Notes: generated by a model not told the origin, from the sequence alone. A DNA stretch of 64,000 nt from Bidens hawaiensis (GCA_021521415.1 JAIQDT010000167.1:2238501-2302500); one strand, 5' to 3'; positions 1 through 12,260 are shown, numbered from the stretch's first letter. Program-made: numbers and translations.

Positions 1-468
1 AAAGTCTCTTGGTTATATTTTTGGTTAAAATCCCACTAGCCTACACATGCATTGGTGTACCTTTCATTTTTTTTCAAGTGCAAGAAAACTCCCACTCTCC
101 CTCTCTTTTTCCTCTCGGCCGAAACAAGCAAGGAAGGAGGGCTCGGGTGCTCGGTTTTCTAGTGTTCTTGTCCTAACACTCATCCGGTGTTGCTCGTGGG
201 TATCACCTCTTGAGGCATCCTACTCTTGGAGGCTAGTCCATCTTCCTCTTCATATCATCCTACTCTTTTGAGGTAAAAGAGTTATTGTTATTATTAATTT
301 TGTAAGCCTTTTGTTCTTGTAGATTGATCCTATTTCGGGTTTTAGCCTTGTTACATATTGGTATGTTTCATAAAACTAACAATAGGTTGTTGGTATTATC
401 ATGCTTCCGTTGCTAGATTAGTAAAAATGTTTCAACTAATACTCTAAAATAGATACTAAAACCCAACA
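1..468 (+). repeat. Candidate right end of an LTR, cut by the window edge
   Basis: No coding frame is convincing here. The stretch has a pyrimidine-rich leader-like part (about 60-120), a CGGCCGAAAC motif, an AT-rich tail, and ends in CA at 468. The extra-ORF coding frame of H1 begins abruptly at 469, so this looks like the 3' end of an LTR inserted into H1. Its left end lies outside the window, so neither the LTR pair nor a target duplication (expected CCTTG) can be tested. It could instead be the untranslated leader of H1. Confidence 0.35.
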
Positions 469-2076
469 CCTTGTGAATTTGACAAAGGGTTGATTAGAGG
501 ACAATTTACTCGTGTTTTCTATATTGGCGAGCTTGATGCGTCCATGTATAAAAAGGCATAGTTGTGTCCCACATACAAGTATTTACTACATGTCTTAATA
601 CATTGCCTTGGCAGACGGAAAGGCGATTTTGATGAATGTCAAATCATGATTCAATCGGCATTCGTCGCGTTAATTATGAACTAACCGTTTAATTTCTCGG
701 AGTTGATATTCTATCACCTCAAAAAGAATTGTCTTGTTGTTAATCGACGCAAGAAGTTCTTAATGTATCCACGGGTTATCCAACTCTTTGTTTAGGATGC
801 AATTCATGATTTGGTAATCGATCCGATACTTCGTGATGATATTCTAAAGTTAGAACATATGAAGCCGAATACTGTGATAAGGATGAAGTTAGAACATATG
901 AAGCCGGATTCAAAAGATTGATTGGCCATCTGGTGAATCCGGATTAAGTATGTACTCCCGATGATCGCTGGATCCATGATGACTCGGATTCTGAGAGTGA
1001 GGAAGGACCAGGTGGGAACGATGGTGATGAGGGTGATGATAATGATGGTGGTGATGGTGAAGGTGGTGATCTAGCACAACGACAAGCTGGGGTTGAGGCA
1101 GCTGCTGCTATAGCTGCTCAACGTAAACGGAAAAGGAAAGAGATAGCTGGTAAAGGTTCGTCTAAACGATGTGTGTCAGCTGGTGCTGTTATTTTATTTG
1201 GAGTTCAACCTCCAAGGTCATCTATCTCTCAAAGACCGGCGGTGCCGCTTACTACTAGCACCCCGGTACTTACTTTGACGACCACACTCAAGTCTGATCC
1301 TAGGCTTGGCATGATTCCACAATCTGTTCTATCTACGTTGCCAAGGCCGCCTACAACAACATCGGTGGTTTCTCCAACACCAATGATGATGCCTCCACCA
1401 CCTATGGATGTTTCATTTTTAAGGCTTAGTCGACCTCAAGGCCCTGTACAACCGGTGCCTCCTTCCTTTCTGGCGATGCCACCAGAGAATAAAATGAACA
1501 TGCTCATGAGTCTGCTGCATCTCTATGAAAATCAAATGTCTGCTGACCGTATGGCTCAAGAGCATTTGATGGAAAATCAAAGAAGACTGATGGGGTATGT
1601 CTCTTTTTGTTTGAATTCACCAAGGCCCTACGTGAGATTGTTACGTCTTACGGGGTGAAAATTAAGGAGCAAGAGGATCTTATGCTGCAGCTAACATGCA
1701 AGGATGATGAACTTAAGAAGTTTAAAAAATGATGATGAAGATCCTGATGCATCGGGTACCGGAGGAAGTGAGCCTAAACAAACTCACGGTTCGTCTTCTG
1801 GTGCAGGTACGAGAACTGGTGGTGACTCGGGAAAACAGTTGGTTTCTTATCATGACCAGACGAATGTTAAACCCATTGAGTCGATAAAACCCAATACCGT
1901 TATATTTTTTGATGGTTCGGGTATTGTTAGAAGCATTGTGAATGATGATGAAATATAAGCAGGACAGTTTGTTGAGCGATCCTTAACATGAGAGCAGATT
2001 TCAATACTGCTGGGGTTGAATGACGATGAGCTGAATGTGTTAGAGGCTGGGAACGGTGTGGAAGTCGAGAATAATG
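469..2076 (+). pseudogene. H1 extra ORF, N-terminal and middle part (decayed)
   Basis: In the frame of the ATG at 544 the translation reads through several stops and shows the motifs shared by all extra ORFs of this window: KYLLHVLIHCL (about 575-610), a FDE after an RKG, PFNFSELIF (about 685-715) and KKFLMYPRVIQLF (about 750-790). An acidic stretch rich in Asp, Gly and Glu follows (about 980-1,080), then a basic patch RKRKRK, then a Pro/Thr-rich open segment (1,173-1,658) with a coiled-coil-like end, and a further acidic piece (1,704-1,958). Function is unknown. Asteraceae database entries with this pattern are, from memory, often named synaptobrevin/longin-like, a label I would not trust. 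Stops such as TAG replacing expected Gln or Trp codons point to C-to-T decay. Confidence 0.6.
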
Positions 2077-4384
2077 AGTCACACCCTCAAAATCCACTAA
2101 CGGAGTTTTACCGTCCGAGGGTGTGAACTAACAGGATCAGAATCATTAGTTATAATCAAACACCATAAATAAAGTTTTCAAAACCACCAAGACATCAAGT
2201 CTTAAGTAAAACACGGTCCTTGATGACTTAAAACACAAGTTATCAAGTTAAAAATTTATAAGAAGTTTTAAAACAATGGTGTTCAGCGAATGCATGTCCT
2301 ATACCGCTCGCCCGCCTCGGCTACCTGAGAATAACATACTAAAAGTGTCAACACAGGGTTGGTGAGTTCACAAGTTTATACAAATAAAGCGTTTGCGTTT
2401 TAGCGTTACAAGATAATGTTAAGTCAATTATATATCAATAGGTAGCTAACCTATTAAGCATGCATTACTAAGTGTGCGACAAAGAAGCTGACTGTTTAAC
2501 GATTGCCTTGCCACCACGTCAACCACGACCATGGTAATGTGTTAGCCAATATTACACCCACTCGACCTAGAGTCGAGTTTAGAGTTGGGTGGGGTTTGTC
2601 AAACCCAGTAGTACTACTCAAAGGTGACTCGCTATTATCCGAATATTAACCGGTTCGATGTTCAGAAGGACTTTAGTTGGTTTGTTTTCCACTTGGCCTT
2701 ACAAGTGATATATAATATAGTAACAAAATCTACATTGTTAGAGTATGTTATCTACCCCTAATAAAAACGTTTAAAAAGAGTAAAAGGGGCAGTGAAAATC
2801 AATGTTTGCGAAGATAACAAAAAGATCCAAGAAAGGTGTGTGTCACAGAAAATCCTCAATATTGTTCTAAAAACAAAACGAGATTTTCTAAGTATTTGAA
2901 CTACGAGTGAGTCCCTAGACTCGACACATAAAACTTATGCATGAGATGCGTTTCATGTTTCGTTTGTGAAATAAGTAAGACTCGACAAACACGTTGGTGA
3001 TTAGTTACATATGTGAACAAGTATTAAGTGTTAAGTGTTACCATTATACATTTACTAGCAACTATCCTCCACAAGGTCAATTAAGTCAAAACATAGCTAA
3101 CATCGATCAACAAAACACTTTTCATGTTAATTCAAATAGTTCAGCAGCTAATTTACCAAGACAGATTTTTATTCGACAAGATTACTCAATTTAATAAATT
3201 AACATATCAAATAAATCACCAAAAATCTTCATAGAAGCACACGTGAGTTAGGATTCTAAAAATAATTTTATTATATTTTTATCACATATGGGTTTCTCAC
3301 AATGATCAAAACATCACAACAAGCACATAGCAGTCATTATCATGCGCAACAGAATTTTATTTGTTATTCCCGTTACGTGGCAAATCCAATTAATGCAAGA
3401 CCAATTGGGTTAGATTCCTAACTCAAGATGTTAATTTCCATAAGTGGAACCAACACATTTGGTCTTGTCGTTAATGAGATATACTAATTACAAAACAGCC
3501 TACCAGCAGACTTCCCCAATAAGACTTGCACAACAGATTTGTAAAATAATAAAAACTAACTTTTAGTCATCCAAAATTACAAACTCAGACTCATTAGAAA
3601 CTAGACTCGACCTAATACATCATAAAATCTATAATCACTTCCAAACACAACATTAACATCGAGTTACTGTCGTTTAAACACGAATTCAAGAATCTGTCCA
3701 GCATCAGTTTTCATCAAAACTCAACATATTATTAACCTATGAACTAGAAATCATGCAAATAATCCTAGCATATCAATAATCAACACATTTGACATTTAGG
3801 TTTTATGATTATCATGTTTAATCATGCAATTAATTCAATAGAATAGGCTGGAGAGGGTGTTAATTACCTAGTTAGCACCTTCGAATCTTCAAACAAGCTT
3901 GAAAATATTTTGTGTGTTTATGTGTGTGTGTTTCGGCCATGAATGGTGAAGAGGGGAGGGGGGCAGCCTTCGACCAAGAGGGAGGGAGGGAGAAAGGTTA
4001 GGGTTTATTGTTTAGTTTGTTTATATAATTAATTATGTTACACTTCACCCCCTTAACCTTCTAGTTAACCAATTTCTAGCATAAATTAGTTCATAATAAA
4101 CTTTATACACATAAACACCAAGTTAAACATAAACTTAACACCTTAATTATCTAATACTTGTTCATGATATTTATTGTTTGTTCACCAACGATTAGAGTCG
4201 ACTCGTGTGTGTTTCGGTGAAATTCCGAAAGACTACTTGTGTAATGATTGTCATGCTTCATTTAAACCCTAATTTAAATGTAATGAGATATGCGTTAACT
4301 GGAATGACATAGTTCATGTGATCTTGAGTTTGAATTAACAGAGGTTGGATTAACGGATTTAACCTGAAATTGACAAGTGTCACG
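2077..4384 (-). repeat. Element A 3' LTR (longer copy)
   Basis: In element orientation it starts near 4,384 and ends near 2,077 with TGTGACT (TGTGACA in E). It is about 2.3 kb and aligns throughout with the LTR at 9,686-11,285, except for a block (about 2,860-3,650) missing there. A TATA-like TATATAA lies at about 4,022-4,030, followed in element orientation by a CT-rich leader containing a GGCCGAAACAC motif. Short open frames inside it, such as 2,994-3,194, have no family match and recur only because the LTR recurs. Confidence 0.85.
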
Positions 4385-4500
4385 TCATTCCCATGTTGAA
4401 AGAATTTTCTTCCCTAAAATTTGTGTCATGTCGCGATTGCTGTCTGAAAAAGGCAAAAATTTTCAGTTTGTCACATCATCCCCCTATAGAAAGAAATTTC
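4383..4500 (-). promoter_or_regulatory. Element A polypurine tract, apparently duplicated with the LTR junction
   Basis: Read on the minus strand, GGGACGAAATTTCTTTC, a purine run ending GGGGGATGATG, and TGACA occur at about 4,503-4,463. A diverged copy (GGGAAGAAAATTCTTTC, GGGAATGACG, TGACAC) follows at about 4,415-4,375, where the LTR starts. The tract primes plus-strand DNA synthesis in this superfamily. Two copies in series suggest a small local duplication. Confidence 0.5.
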
Positions 4501-5791
4501 GTCCCAAAATTTAATTCATAACTCTGGTGTTTTCTGACGGTTGTCGGCTTTCGCGGTTTTCGGTGCTTGGTCAGCCCTTCGAAAAGATGAGGATTTATTT
4601 TCATCATTTGATCATCGCGTTCCCACGTGAACTCTGGTTCACGTCTCGAATTCCATCGAACTTTAACGATGGGAATCTTGCGGTGTTTGAGTGTTTTGGT
4701 TTCCCAATCCAAAACTTCGACTAGATCTTCGATGAAGCGTAACTGTTCATCAACTTGCCACTCGCCCAAAGGAACTACTTGTGTTTCGTCAGAAAGACAT
4801 TTCTTCAAGTTGGATACATGGAAAACGTTATGTACGCCACTGAGTTCCATTGGTAAGTCCAATCGGTATGCTACCGGACCAATACGTTCAGTTATCCGGT
4901 ATGGGCTAACGCATCGTGGGTTGAGTTTGTTTCGCTTTCCAAAGCGAACTACACCTTTCCAAGGTGAGACTTCCAGTAAAACCTTGTCATCCAGTGGAAT
5001 TCCAGAGGTTTTCGGTGCTTGTCGGCGTAACTATTTTGGCGATCTCGTGCTTCTGCAATGCGATTCCGGATTTGGACAATCTTTTCTGAGGTTTCAAGCA
5101 CTAATACTGGTCCAGTGATTTGGCTATCACCCACTTCTTCCCAAAAAAGAGGTGATCGACACTTTCGTCCGTACAACGCTTCAAACGGCGCTGTTTTAAT
5201 GCTTGCGTGGTAGCTGTTATTATAAGAGAACTCTACCAAGGGCAAGTAGGGTTCCCAACTTTTTCTGAAATCCAACACGCATGCAAGAAACATGTCTTCC
5301 AAGGTCTGAATGGTGCGTTCACTTTGCCCATCCGTTTGATGATGGTATGATGTGCTCATATCAAGGCGGGTGCCTAGTGTGCTCTATAGTGACTTCCAAA
5401 AGTGTGAAGTGAAACGAGAATCTCGATCAGATATGATTGAGACAGGCACTCCGTGTCTGGACACTACTTCTTTCATGTAGATGCGAGTCAGTCTTTCCAT
5501 TTTGTCCAATTCCTTGATCGCTAAGAAATGCGCAGACTTAGTCAACCGGTCAACGATCACCCAGATGGTATCGCATCCCGTCGGTGTTTTGGGTATTCCC
5601 GTGATGAAGTCCATGGAAATGTGTTCCCATTTCCACGTTGGGATTTCCGGTTGCTGTAACAGTCCGGATGGTTTCTGATACTCCACCTTAAGTCTAGTGC
5701 AAGTCAAACATTTAATCACGTAGGTGGCAATGTCGGCTTTCATGTTTGGCCACCAATAAAGTGCCCTCATGGTACATTTTATCCGAGCCAA
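4476..5791 (-). pseudogene. pol: Element A integrase and C-terminal chromodomain (broken)
   Basis: Integrase inserts the DNA copy into the chromosome. From 5,791 downward the frame has the HHCC zinc-binding end (CLTCTRLK), then the three catalytic residues: Asp in SMDFITG (about 5,609), Asp in SDRDSRF (about 5,420) and Glu in DGQSERTI (about 5,320). A stop or frame break lies between 5,384 and 5,359 and another near 4,949. The frame 4,862-4,476 holds the integrase tail (FHVSNLKKCL) and a chromodomain-like end, with VKVRW followed by TWERDDQM, a module that in chromoviruses is thought to direct insertion to particular chromatin. All catalytic residues survive, but the frame does not. Confidence 0.85.
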
Positions 5792-6129
5792 GGTGAATGG
5801 ATTATTGGGATTTATGTGCCTCGTCCATCACCAGATTTCTCAAGTCTTCGTATCGAGGGACCCAAATCCAGTTTTCAAAATATCGGACCCCTTCCGATTT
5901 GGTTTCAAGCTGCTTATCCATGCCCCGCATGAGTTCTGATGGGAGATTATCGTCTTTGAAAGCTTCGAGTTTAGCATCATGAATCTGATCATGTAAGTTT
6001 GCATGAATAGTGAGTTGTAATGCTCGCACTCGTCTAGGCTTATCGGTTTCTTTTCTACTGAGAGCATCGGCCACTACATTGTCCTATGCCACAGTCAAAA
6101 TCCTTAAGTAGCTCGACCCAACGCCGCTG

Positions 6130-7471
6130 TCACATGTTCAACTCCTTTTGATTGTAGATATGTTGGAGACTCTTGTGGTTGGTGTAAATGGTGAATCTGG
6201 TACTGTACAAGTAATGTCTCCAAATCTTAAAAGCAAACACCATAGCTCCGAGTTCCAAGTCATGGGTCGTATAGTTCTTCTCGTGGATCCGTAGCTGTCG
6301 AGAGGCATAGGCTATAACCTTCTCGAGTTGTATTAACATGCAACCGAGACCCTGTATCTATGCGTCACAATGCACCTCAAAATTTTTCCGTCCCCTCGGG
6401 GAGGGCTAGGATAGGTGCGCTGCAGAGTTTGGTTTTCAACAGTTGGAAGGCAGACTCCTGCCCATCAACCCAATTGTACTTAGTACCCTTGTGTGTATGT
6501 GCGGTGAGGGATTGAGCAATCTTTGAAAATCCCTCGATGAAACGTCGGTAGTAGCCAGCCAGTCCTTGGAATTGTCGCACCTCAGTCGGAGTCTTAGGTG
6601 CTTCCCAGTTTTTGATGGCCGTTACCTTGCCTGGATCGACATGGATACCACTCTCATTGATCACATGTCCAAAGAAGTGAACCTCGCGAAGCCAAAATTC
6701 GCATTTCGAAAGCTTTGCGTACAATTGTTCCTTCTTTAGCAACTCCAGCTTCATGGTCGGTCTTGTTCTTGGAGTAAACGAGGATATCATCTATGAAAAC
6801 GATAACAAACTTGTCGAGGTATGACTTGCATACTCTGTTCATGAGGTCCATGAATACAGCTGGTACGTTTGTTAAGCCGAATGGCATAACTGAAAACTCC
6901 TAGTGACCGTACCGAGTTCTGAATGCCGTCTTTGAAATGTCTTCTTCGTGCACTCTCAATTGATGGTAACCAGATCTCAGATCGATCTTCAAGTAGTATC
7001 TCGATCCTTGAAGCTGGTCGAAAATATCATCAATTCGGGGTAGGGGATAATGGTTCTTGACCGTCACCTTGTTCAGCTCCCGGTAGTCGATGCACATGCG
7101 GAAAGTCTTTTCCTTTTTCGGACAAATAGGATATGGGCTCCCCATGGTGATGAGCTGGGTCAGATGAAACCTTCATCCAACAAGTCTTGTAGTTGAGTGG
7201 AAAACTCCTGAAGCTCCGCCGGTGCGAGCCGATAAAGGGCTCGTGCAATAGGTACCGCACCGGGGGTTAAGTCGATTTGGAACTCGACTTGTCGAATGGG
7301 TGGGAGTCCAGGAAAATCTTCCAGGAAGACTTCTGGAAAATTACGCAAAATCGGTATATCTTCGATCCGCTTCTCTTCCATGGGTTTCTCAATTACCTGA
7401 GCTAAGATCGCTGGATGACCCTTTCGTAAATATTTATGCGCCTTCATGAGGGTGATGATGCTGGTGGTCAT
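6130..7471 (-). pseudogene. pol: Element A reverse transcriptase and RNase H (broken)
   Basis: Reverse transcriptase copies element RNA into DNA, and RNase H removes the RNA strand. Reading from 7,471 down: the RT N-terminus ([15 protein letters not shown]), the fingers motif [12 protein letters not shown] (about 7,100), [11 protein letters not shown] (about 6,965), MPFGLTN (about 6,885), the active site [10 protein letters not shown] (about 6,800-6,775), and the connection with [17 protein letters not shown] (about 6,580). RNase H-like sequence with YASRQL and [19 protein letters not shown] follows (about 6,310-6,200). At least four frame changes separate these blocks, so the copy cannot encode a working enzyme. 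Confidence 0.85.
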
Positions 7472-8859
7472 GCCGCTCTTCTCGCCTTGTATCGAGATGA
7501 TCTCGCCGGAAAGAGTACTGATATGAACAATCTTGTCAGGGCATATAATCTCAGCTCTATTTTCAGATAGTCCATGCCGACAACAACATCAAAACTACCA
7601 AGCGTAAAGGGTATGAGGTCAATATCGAAAGTATGACTCGACAGTTTCAACTTACATCCCGCTAGTACATGAGTTGTTTCTATAAACTTACCATCAGCTA
7701 ATTCAACAGGAAACTTTGCATCTAACGGGGTTGGAGTTAAGGCTAAGAGTTTACTAAAGGCTTTCGATACAAAACTCCTTTCAACTCCAGTGTCAAACAA
7801 AATAGAAGCAAAACAGTCGTTCACAAGGAACTTACCGGTTACCACATTCGGATTGCTGCGGGCCTCGCCCGATCCAATGACGAAAGCTCTACCTTTACTA
7901 CTGCTTCTGTTACTGTTATTGCATCCATTGCTCTCATTCTGCTTCAGTTTTGGACAATCCTTCCTGAAGTGACCCTCTTGCCCACATTCAAAGCACTCTT
8001 TCGTTGTTGCAGGCTGTTTAGGAGCACCCTTACCCGCTAGGTATCCCCTATAGTCCTTGGCCTGGTGACCCAATTTACCGCATCGCAAACACTTGATACG
8101 GTCGCATGGGCCAGCATGGTGATAGTTGCACTTGTTTCACTTTTGGTACTTTCCAGCATAGCCACTCGAACCCTGTCCACCACCGTTGTTCTTGTTGGAA
8201 CCCTGATTATTGAAGTTACGAGTAAGTTCGGGTCTATGGTGGTGTTGTTGCTGTTGAGGGTTCGATGTTTAGGACCTGGTGTTGTCGAACTTCCTCTTTC
8301 CATTCCCAGAGTTGTTGTTGTTGTCATTGCTTGGGTTGTCACGAGTTTTGGAAATGTGGAACCACTAGGTGGTAACGCACCTTGTTCCACTGCTTGATCC
8401 GTCACCATAACCTGAATAGTGGGTTACCAAACCATCAATATACATCTCGATTCTCTTATTTGGCGGATCTACCATCCGCGGGCACATCACCGCCAGCTCA
8501 TGGGAACGGGTGGTGTAGGCTTCAATCTCAGAACCCACCATCTTTAACGCCCAAAATTCCGACTCCAACTTCGAGATTTCCTCATTAGGACAATACTCTT
8601 CTCTCATCATGTTCTTGAATTCATCCCAATTCATAGAATTTGCCAATTCCAACCCAAGAATATGCACATTAGAGTTCCACCCGTTGAGGGCGGAATCCTG
8701 CAGTGTTCCGGCAGCAAACTTGACCCTGCTGGCTGGTGGACAGTTACACATCTCAAAAGCTGACTCTGCCTTCTCGGCCCAACGCAAGAAACCTATGGCT
8801 CCCTATGTGTCGTCAAATGAATTGAGCTTGCAGTCCAGGTAGTTCTTGAAAGTACAGAC
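7468..8859 (-). pseudogene. gag: Element A gag and protease (broken)
   Basis: Gag forms the particle; the aspartic protease cuts the polyprotein. The frame from 8,787 has the retrotransposon gag core ([30 protein letters not shown]). After a break come two zinc knuckles: [11 protein letters not shown], whose last Cys has become Tyr, and the intact [14 protein letters not shown]. Protease follows with the catalytic LFDTG (about 7,780) and VVGMDYL (about 7,565). At about 8,860 gag is joined directly to the acidic tail of the upstream ORF. Comparison with element E shows that about 0.4 kb, including the stop of the first ORF and the gag start, has been deleted. Confidence 0.82.
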
Positions 8860-9528
8860 TCCGGCTTGTCCTCCGGTTCTTCTTCGGGTTCCTCCTCGGG
8901 ATCTTCTTCAGGTTATTCCTCCGGATCTTCTTTAGGATCCTCTTCCTGTCGTGCTGTGTTCTGGTCAATTCGCGCCTCTAGTGTCTCGCAACGAGCTAGA
9001 GCTTTCGTTGCAAGGTTTCTAGCTTTCCAAACTTTGTCCTGCAAGCCTATCATCTCTGATTGCATCTTGGTCATTACTTTCATTTGCTACACATGAGCAT
9101 CCTGAACTTCCTTCATGACTTCTGTTGGGTAGGTAAGTCTCTTCCTAGCCTCAGCTCCATCCCCCTATCAATCTAGTAACATTCGCTCTCGTCGAGCGCA
9201 TAATGTCAACTTCACGCTCTAAACAGGAGGCGAGAGCTACGAAAACGCGTTCCATCGGTATGGTTAAGGGTGGTAGTGTGTTGAAGGACATAGGACAACC
9301 CGAGAGAGGTAGTGTGGGAACTTGCTCATGGTAGACAAACCGCTCGATCAAACTTGGGTACCAACTCCAGTTACCGTTGTCCTCATACACGTCTCCAGAT
9401 GGGCAGTGCCTCTTCGGTGCGGGGGCTACTATTGTCGGGACTACTCGAGGTGATGATGGGTTGGGTAGCTGTAGTTCCTTTCCAGGGGCATGAGACACCG
9501 GGTCGGATGATGATGATGGCGTTGACAT
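8860..9528 (-). pseudogene. Element A ORF upstream of gag (broken)
   Basis: It begins MSTPSSSSDP at 9,528, with a Ser/Pro-rich N-terminus, then WSWYPSLIERFVYHEQVP, then a helical part; the frame breaks near 9,151. The Glu/Pro-rich tail (EEEPEEEPE type) is visible down to about 8,870. The same ORF occurs in E (54,383-55,051), where it has its own stop before gag. I do not recognise it as a named family. The coiled-coil-like centre and acidic tail might suggest an accessory protein. Confidence 0.6.
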
Positions 9529-9670
9529 CCCTATAGAGATAAAGAGATAAAGAAAACGAATAACTAAATATATAATACATATTTATATATGCAATGCGTA
9601 AAATTATAACTAATGGGTCGTTGCGGTTATAGACCTGTATGAATGCATTTCTAGTTCGCTATAACCAATG

Positions 9671-9685
9671 GCTTGGATACCAATC
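9671..9685 (-). other. Element A primer-binding site (degenerate)
   Basis: On the minus strand it reads TTGGTATCCAAGCC, directly after the right LTR. It matches the plant initiator tRNA-Met primer site TGGTATCAGAGCC with two changes. Its place between LTR and coding region fixes element A as minus-strand. Confidence 0.75.
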
Positions 9686-11285
9686 TATCACACCCTAAAA
9701 ATCAACTAACGGAGTTTTACCATCAGAGGGTGAACTAACAGGATCAGAATCATTAGTTATAATCAAACACCATAAATAAAGTTTTCAAAACAAAGAAGAC
9801 ATCAAATCTTAAGTAAAACGTGGAAGCGAAAAGTGAAAAGCAAAAAGTTGCGCCACACAGGACGACTTAAAACACAAGTTATCAAGCTAAAAATTTAAAA
9901 GAAGTTTTAAAACAATGGTGTTCAGCGAATGCATGTCCTATACCGCTCGCCTACCTCGGTTACCTGAGAATAACATACTAAAAGTGTCAACACAGGGTTG
10001 GTGAGTTTACTAGTTTATTCAAATAAAGCGTTTGCGTTTTAGCGCTACCGGTTAATGTTTAAGTCAATTATATATCAATAGGTAGCTAACCTATCAAGCA
10101 TGCATCACTAAGTGTTCGACACCGAAGCTGACTGTTTAACGATTGTCTTGCCACCATGTCAACCACGGCCATGGTAATGTGTTAGCGAAGATTACACCCA
10201 CTCGACCTACAGTCGAGTTTAGAGTTGGGAGGGGTGTGTCAAACCCAGTAGTACTACTCAAATGTGACTCGCTATTATCCAAATATTAACCGGTTCGATG
10301 TTTAGAAGGACTTTAGTTGGTTTGTTTTCCACTTGGCCTTACAAGTGATATATAATATAGTAACAAAATCTACATTGTTGGAAAAAGAGTAAAAGGGGCC
10401 GTGAAAAAAGAGTAAAACGTTTAAAAAGAGTAAAAGGGGCCGTGAAAACGTTTAATAAAAACGTTTAAAATGAGTAAAAGGGGCCGTGAAACTCACGCTT
10501 TGCGAAGATAACAAAGAAATCCAAGAAAGGTGTGCGTCACAGAAAATCCTCACTATTGTTCTAGCATTAACATCGAGTTACAGACGTTTAAACACGAATT
10601 CAAGAATCTGTCCAGCATCAGTTTTCATCAAAACTCAACATATTATTAACCTATGAACTAGAAATCATGCAAATAATCCTAGCATATCAATAATCAACAC
10701 ATTTAACATTTAGGGTTTATGATTATCTTGTTTAATCATGCAATTAATTCAATGGAATAGGCTGGAGAGGGTGTTAATTACCTAGTTAGCACCTTGGAAT
10801 CTTCAAACAAGCTTGAAAATATTTTGTGTGTGTATGTGTGTGTGTGTTTCGGCCGTGAATGGTGAAAAGGGGAGGGGGCAGCCGTCGACCAAGAGGGAGG
10901 GAGGGAGAAAGGGTTAGGGTTTATTGTTTAGTTTGTTTATATTATTAATTATGTTACACTTCACCCCCTTAACCTTCTAGTTAACCAATTTCTAGCACAA
11001 ATTAGTTCATAATAAACTTTATACACATAAACACCAAGTAACACATAAACTTAATACCTTGATTATCAAATACTTGTTCATGATATTTATTGTTTTTTCA
11101 CCAACGGTTTGAGTCGACTCGTGTGTGTTTTGGTGAAATTCCGAAAGACTACTTGTGTAATGATTGTCATGCGTCATTTAAACCCTAATTTAAATGTAAT
11201 GAGATATGCGTTAACTGGAATGACAAAGTTCGTGTGATCGTGAGTTTGAATTAACGGAGTTAACCTGAAATTGACGAGTGTCACA
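9686..11285 (-). repeat. Element A 5' LTR (shorter copy, internal deletion)
   Basis: It is about 1.6 kb and aligns with the LTR at 2,077-4,384 at both ends. A block of nearly 0.8 kb is missing at about 10,563, where the sequence jumps to ATTAACATCGAGTTAC. A short local amplification of AAAAAGAGTAAAAGGGGC (about 10,384-10,485, about three copies) is present here but single in the other LTR. In element orientation it ends ..GTGTGATA against the primer site. Confidence 0.83.
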
Positions 11286-12260
11286 ATCTTGAATGATCCG
11301 ACTATTGAGATGAACATGGCTTTTATTTATGAAGACGAGAAGGTGGAGATTGAGGACGTGACGGATGAGGAGTACCCTGATAGGTTTCAACAAACTAATG
11401 TTGATCAGGGTGCTCCTGTATTTACAAAAGAAAACGTTAAAGCAGTCGAAGATTATCTGGAGAAAACGTCAAAGGGCAATAGTGTTGATACGAGGTTCGA
11501 CTCATAACGAGATCCGCCTGTCACTGATATCCAAGGATGGTTTGCCTGTCGTGAGAAGAGGACTCGTAAGATCATTGATGCATACAAATACGCTGACAAA
11601 GCATGAAAGAAAGAAGCTGTTACACGTGCCAAAGCAAATCAGATGACTTCTTTTAAAGCCGTGTTAAAAGTTCAAGGTGATATTATTTCATGGCTTTTCA
11701 ATTCTGAGTTAAAAGTTTGTATCATCAAATGGGAGAACGGCGTTCAGTACTATGAATATATTACTGACGTTCTCTCATTACCAAGATGGGACGAACGGAC
11801 TCTTGCGTACCGACCATTCATCAACCGTGGGAGAAATCGACATGCAGATTGGTTTCATCAACATTTGCTATTCTTGGTCAATCACGGGTTTATGTTCTTT
11901 TAGCCGCAGATTCCAATTCGCAAGCGTATTGATGAGATAGATCCAAGAACCGGTTGGAGGAAGCTGGTGCTTAAAGTTAAACCGCCGAAGATGATGAAGC
12001 GTGTACCAGTCATGACGCTGAATCAGCATATGTATTTATCTTTCAACCGCTGGTATTATGAAAATCGAACTGGCGAGGCCGTTATTGTTTTGGGTAAGGG
12101 CTTAAAGACCAAGCTGATAAAGATTATTGATCCGATGTGGCTTGTGAACTTGAAAGAGACCGACAATGACGTGTTGTTCAGAAATAAAATATTAATTGAG
12201 CGTCGTAAAGACTATGACCGAGCAATGCAATTTCAACGTGTTGTTCGTGTATGTCATTAA
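11286..12260 (+). pseudogene. H1 extra ORF, C-terminal part (decayed)
   Basis: The frame resumes right of element A. An acidic block with DVTDEEYPD (about 11,357-11,385) matches DVTAEEY in the fragment at 41,150. A domain at 11,643-11,903 contains VCIIKWENGVQYYEY and LPRWDERTL, after which the frame shifts. The last open block (11,967-12,260) holds KRVPVMTLNQ, RWYYENRTGEAVIV and a charged C-terminus ending RVVRVCH and a stop. About 80 bases later come a purine tract and the LTR, so this is the true end of the ORF. Function unknown. The C-terminal domain differs from that of C and G, so the extra ORFs fall into at least two subfamilies. Confidence 0.55.

Larger units (their letters stand above)
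2077..11285 (-). mobile_element. Element A: Ty3/gypsy chromovirus with both LTRs, minus strand
   Basis: Two copies of one LTR (2,077-4,384 and 9,686-11,285) flank a minus-strand region encoding, in order from 9,528 to 4,476, an upstream ORF, gag, protease, RT, RNase H, integrase and a chromodomain. A degenerate tRNA-Met primer site lies beside the right LTR. The flanks (TAATG and ATCTT) do not form a target duplication. The extra ORF of H1 resumes on the far side, so A sits inside H1. It is the same family as element E on the plus strand. Many frameshifts and stops show that it is old. Confidence 0.88.

Noticed and set aside
47..271. 74-codon frame MHWCTFHFF.. as a small gene
   Set aside because: Low complexity, in a leader- or LTR-like stretch with no homologous partner in the window.
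8065..8397. Plus-strand 110-codon open frame rich in Val and Leu
   Set aside because: Antisense to the gag zinc-knuckle region of element A; the equivalent appears antisense in E. Shadow of real coding sequence.
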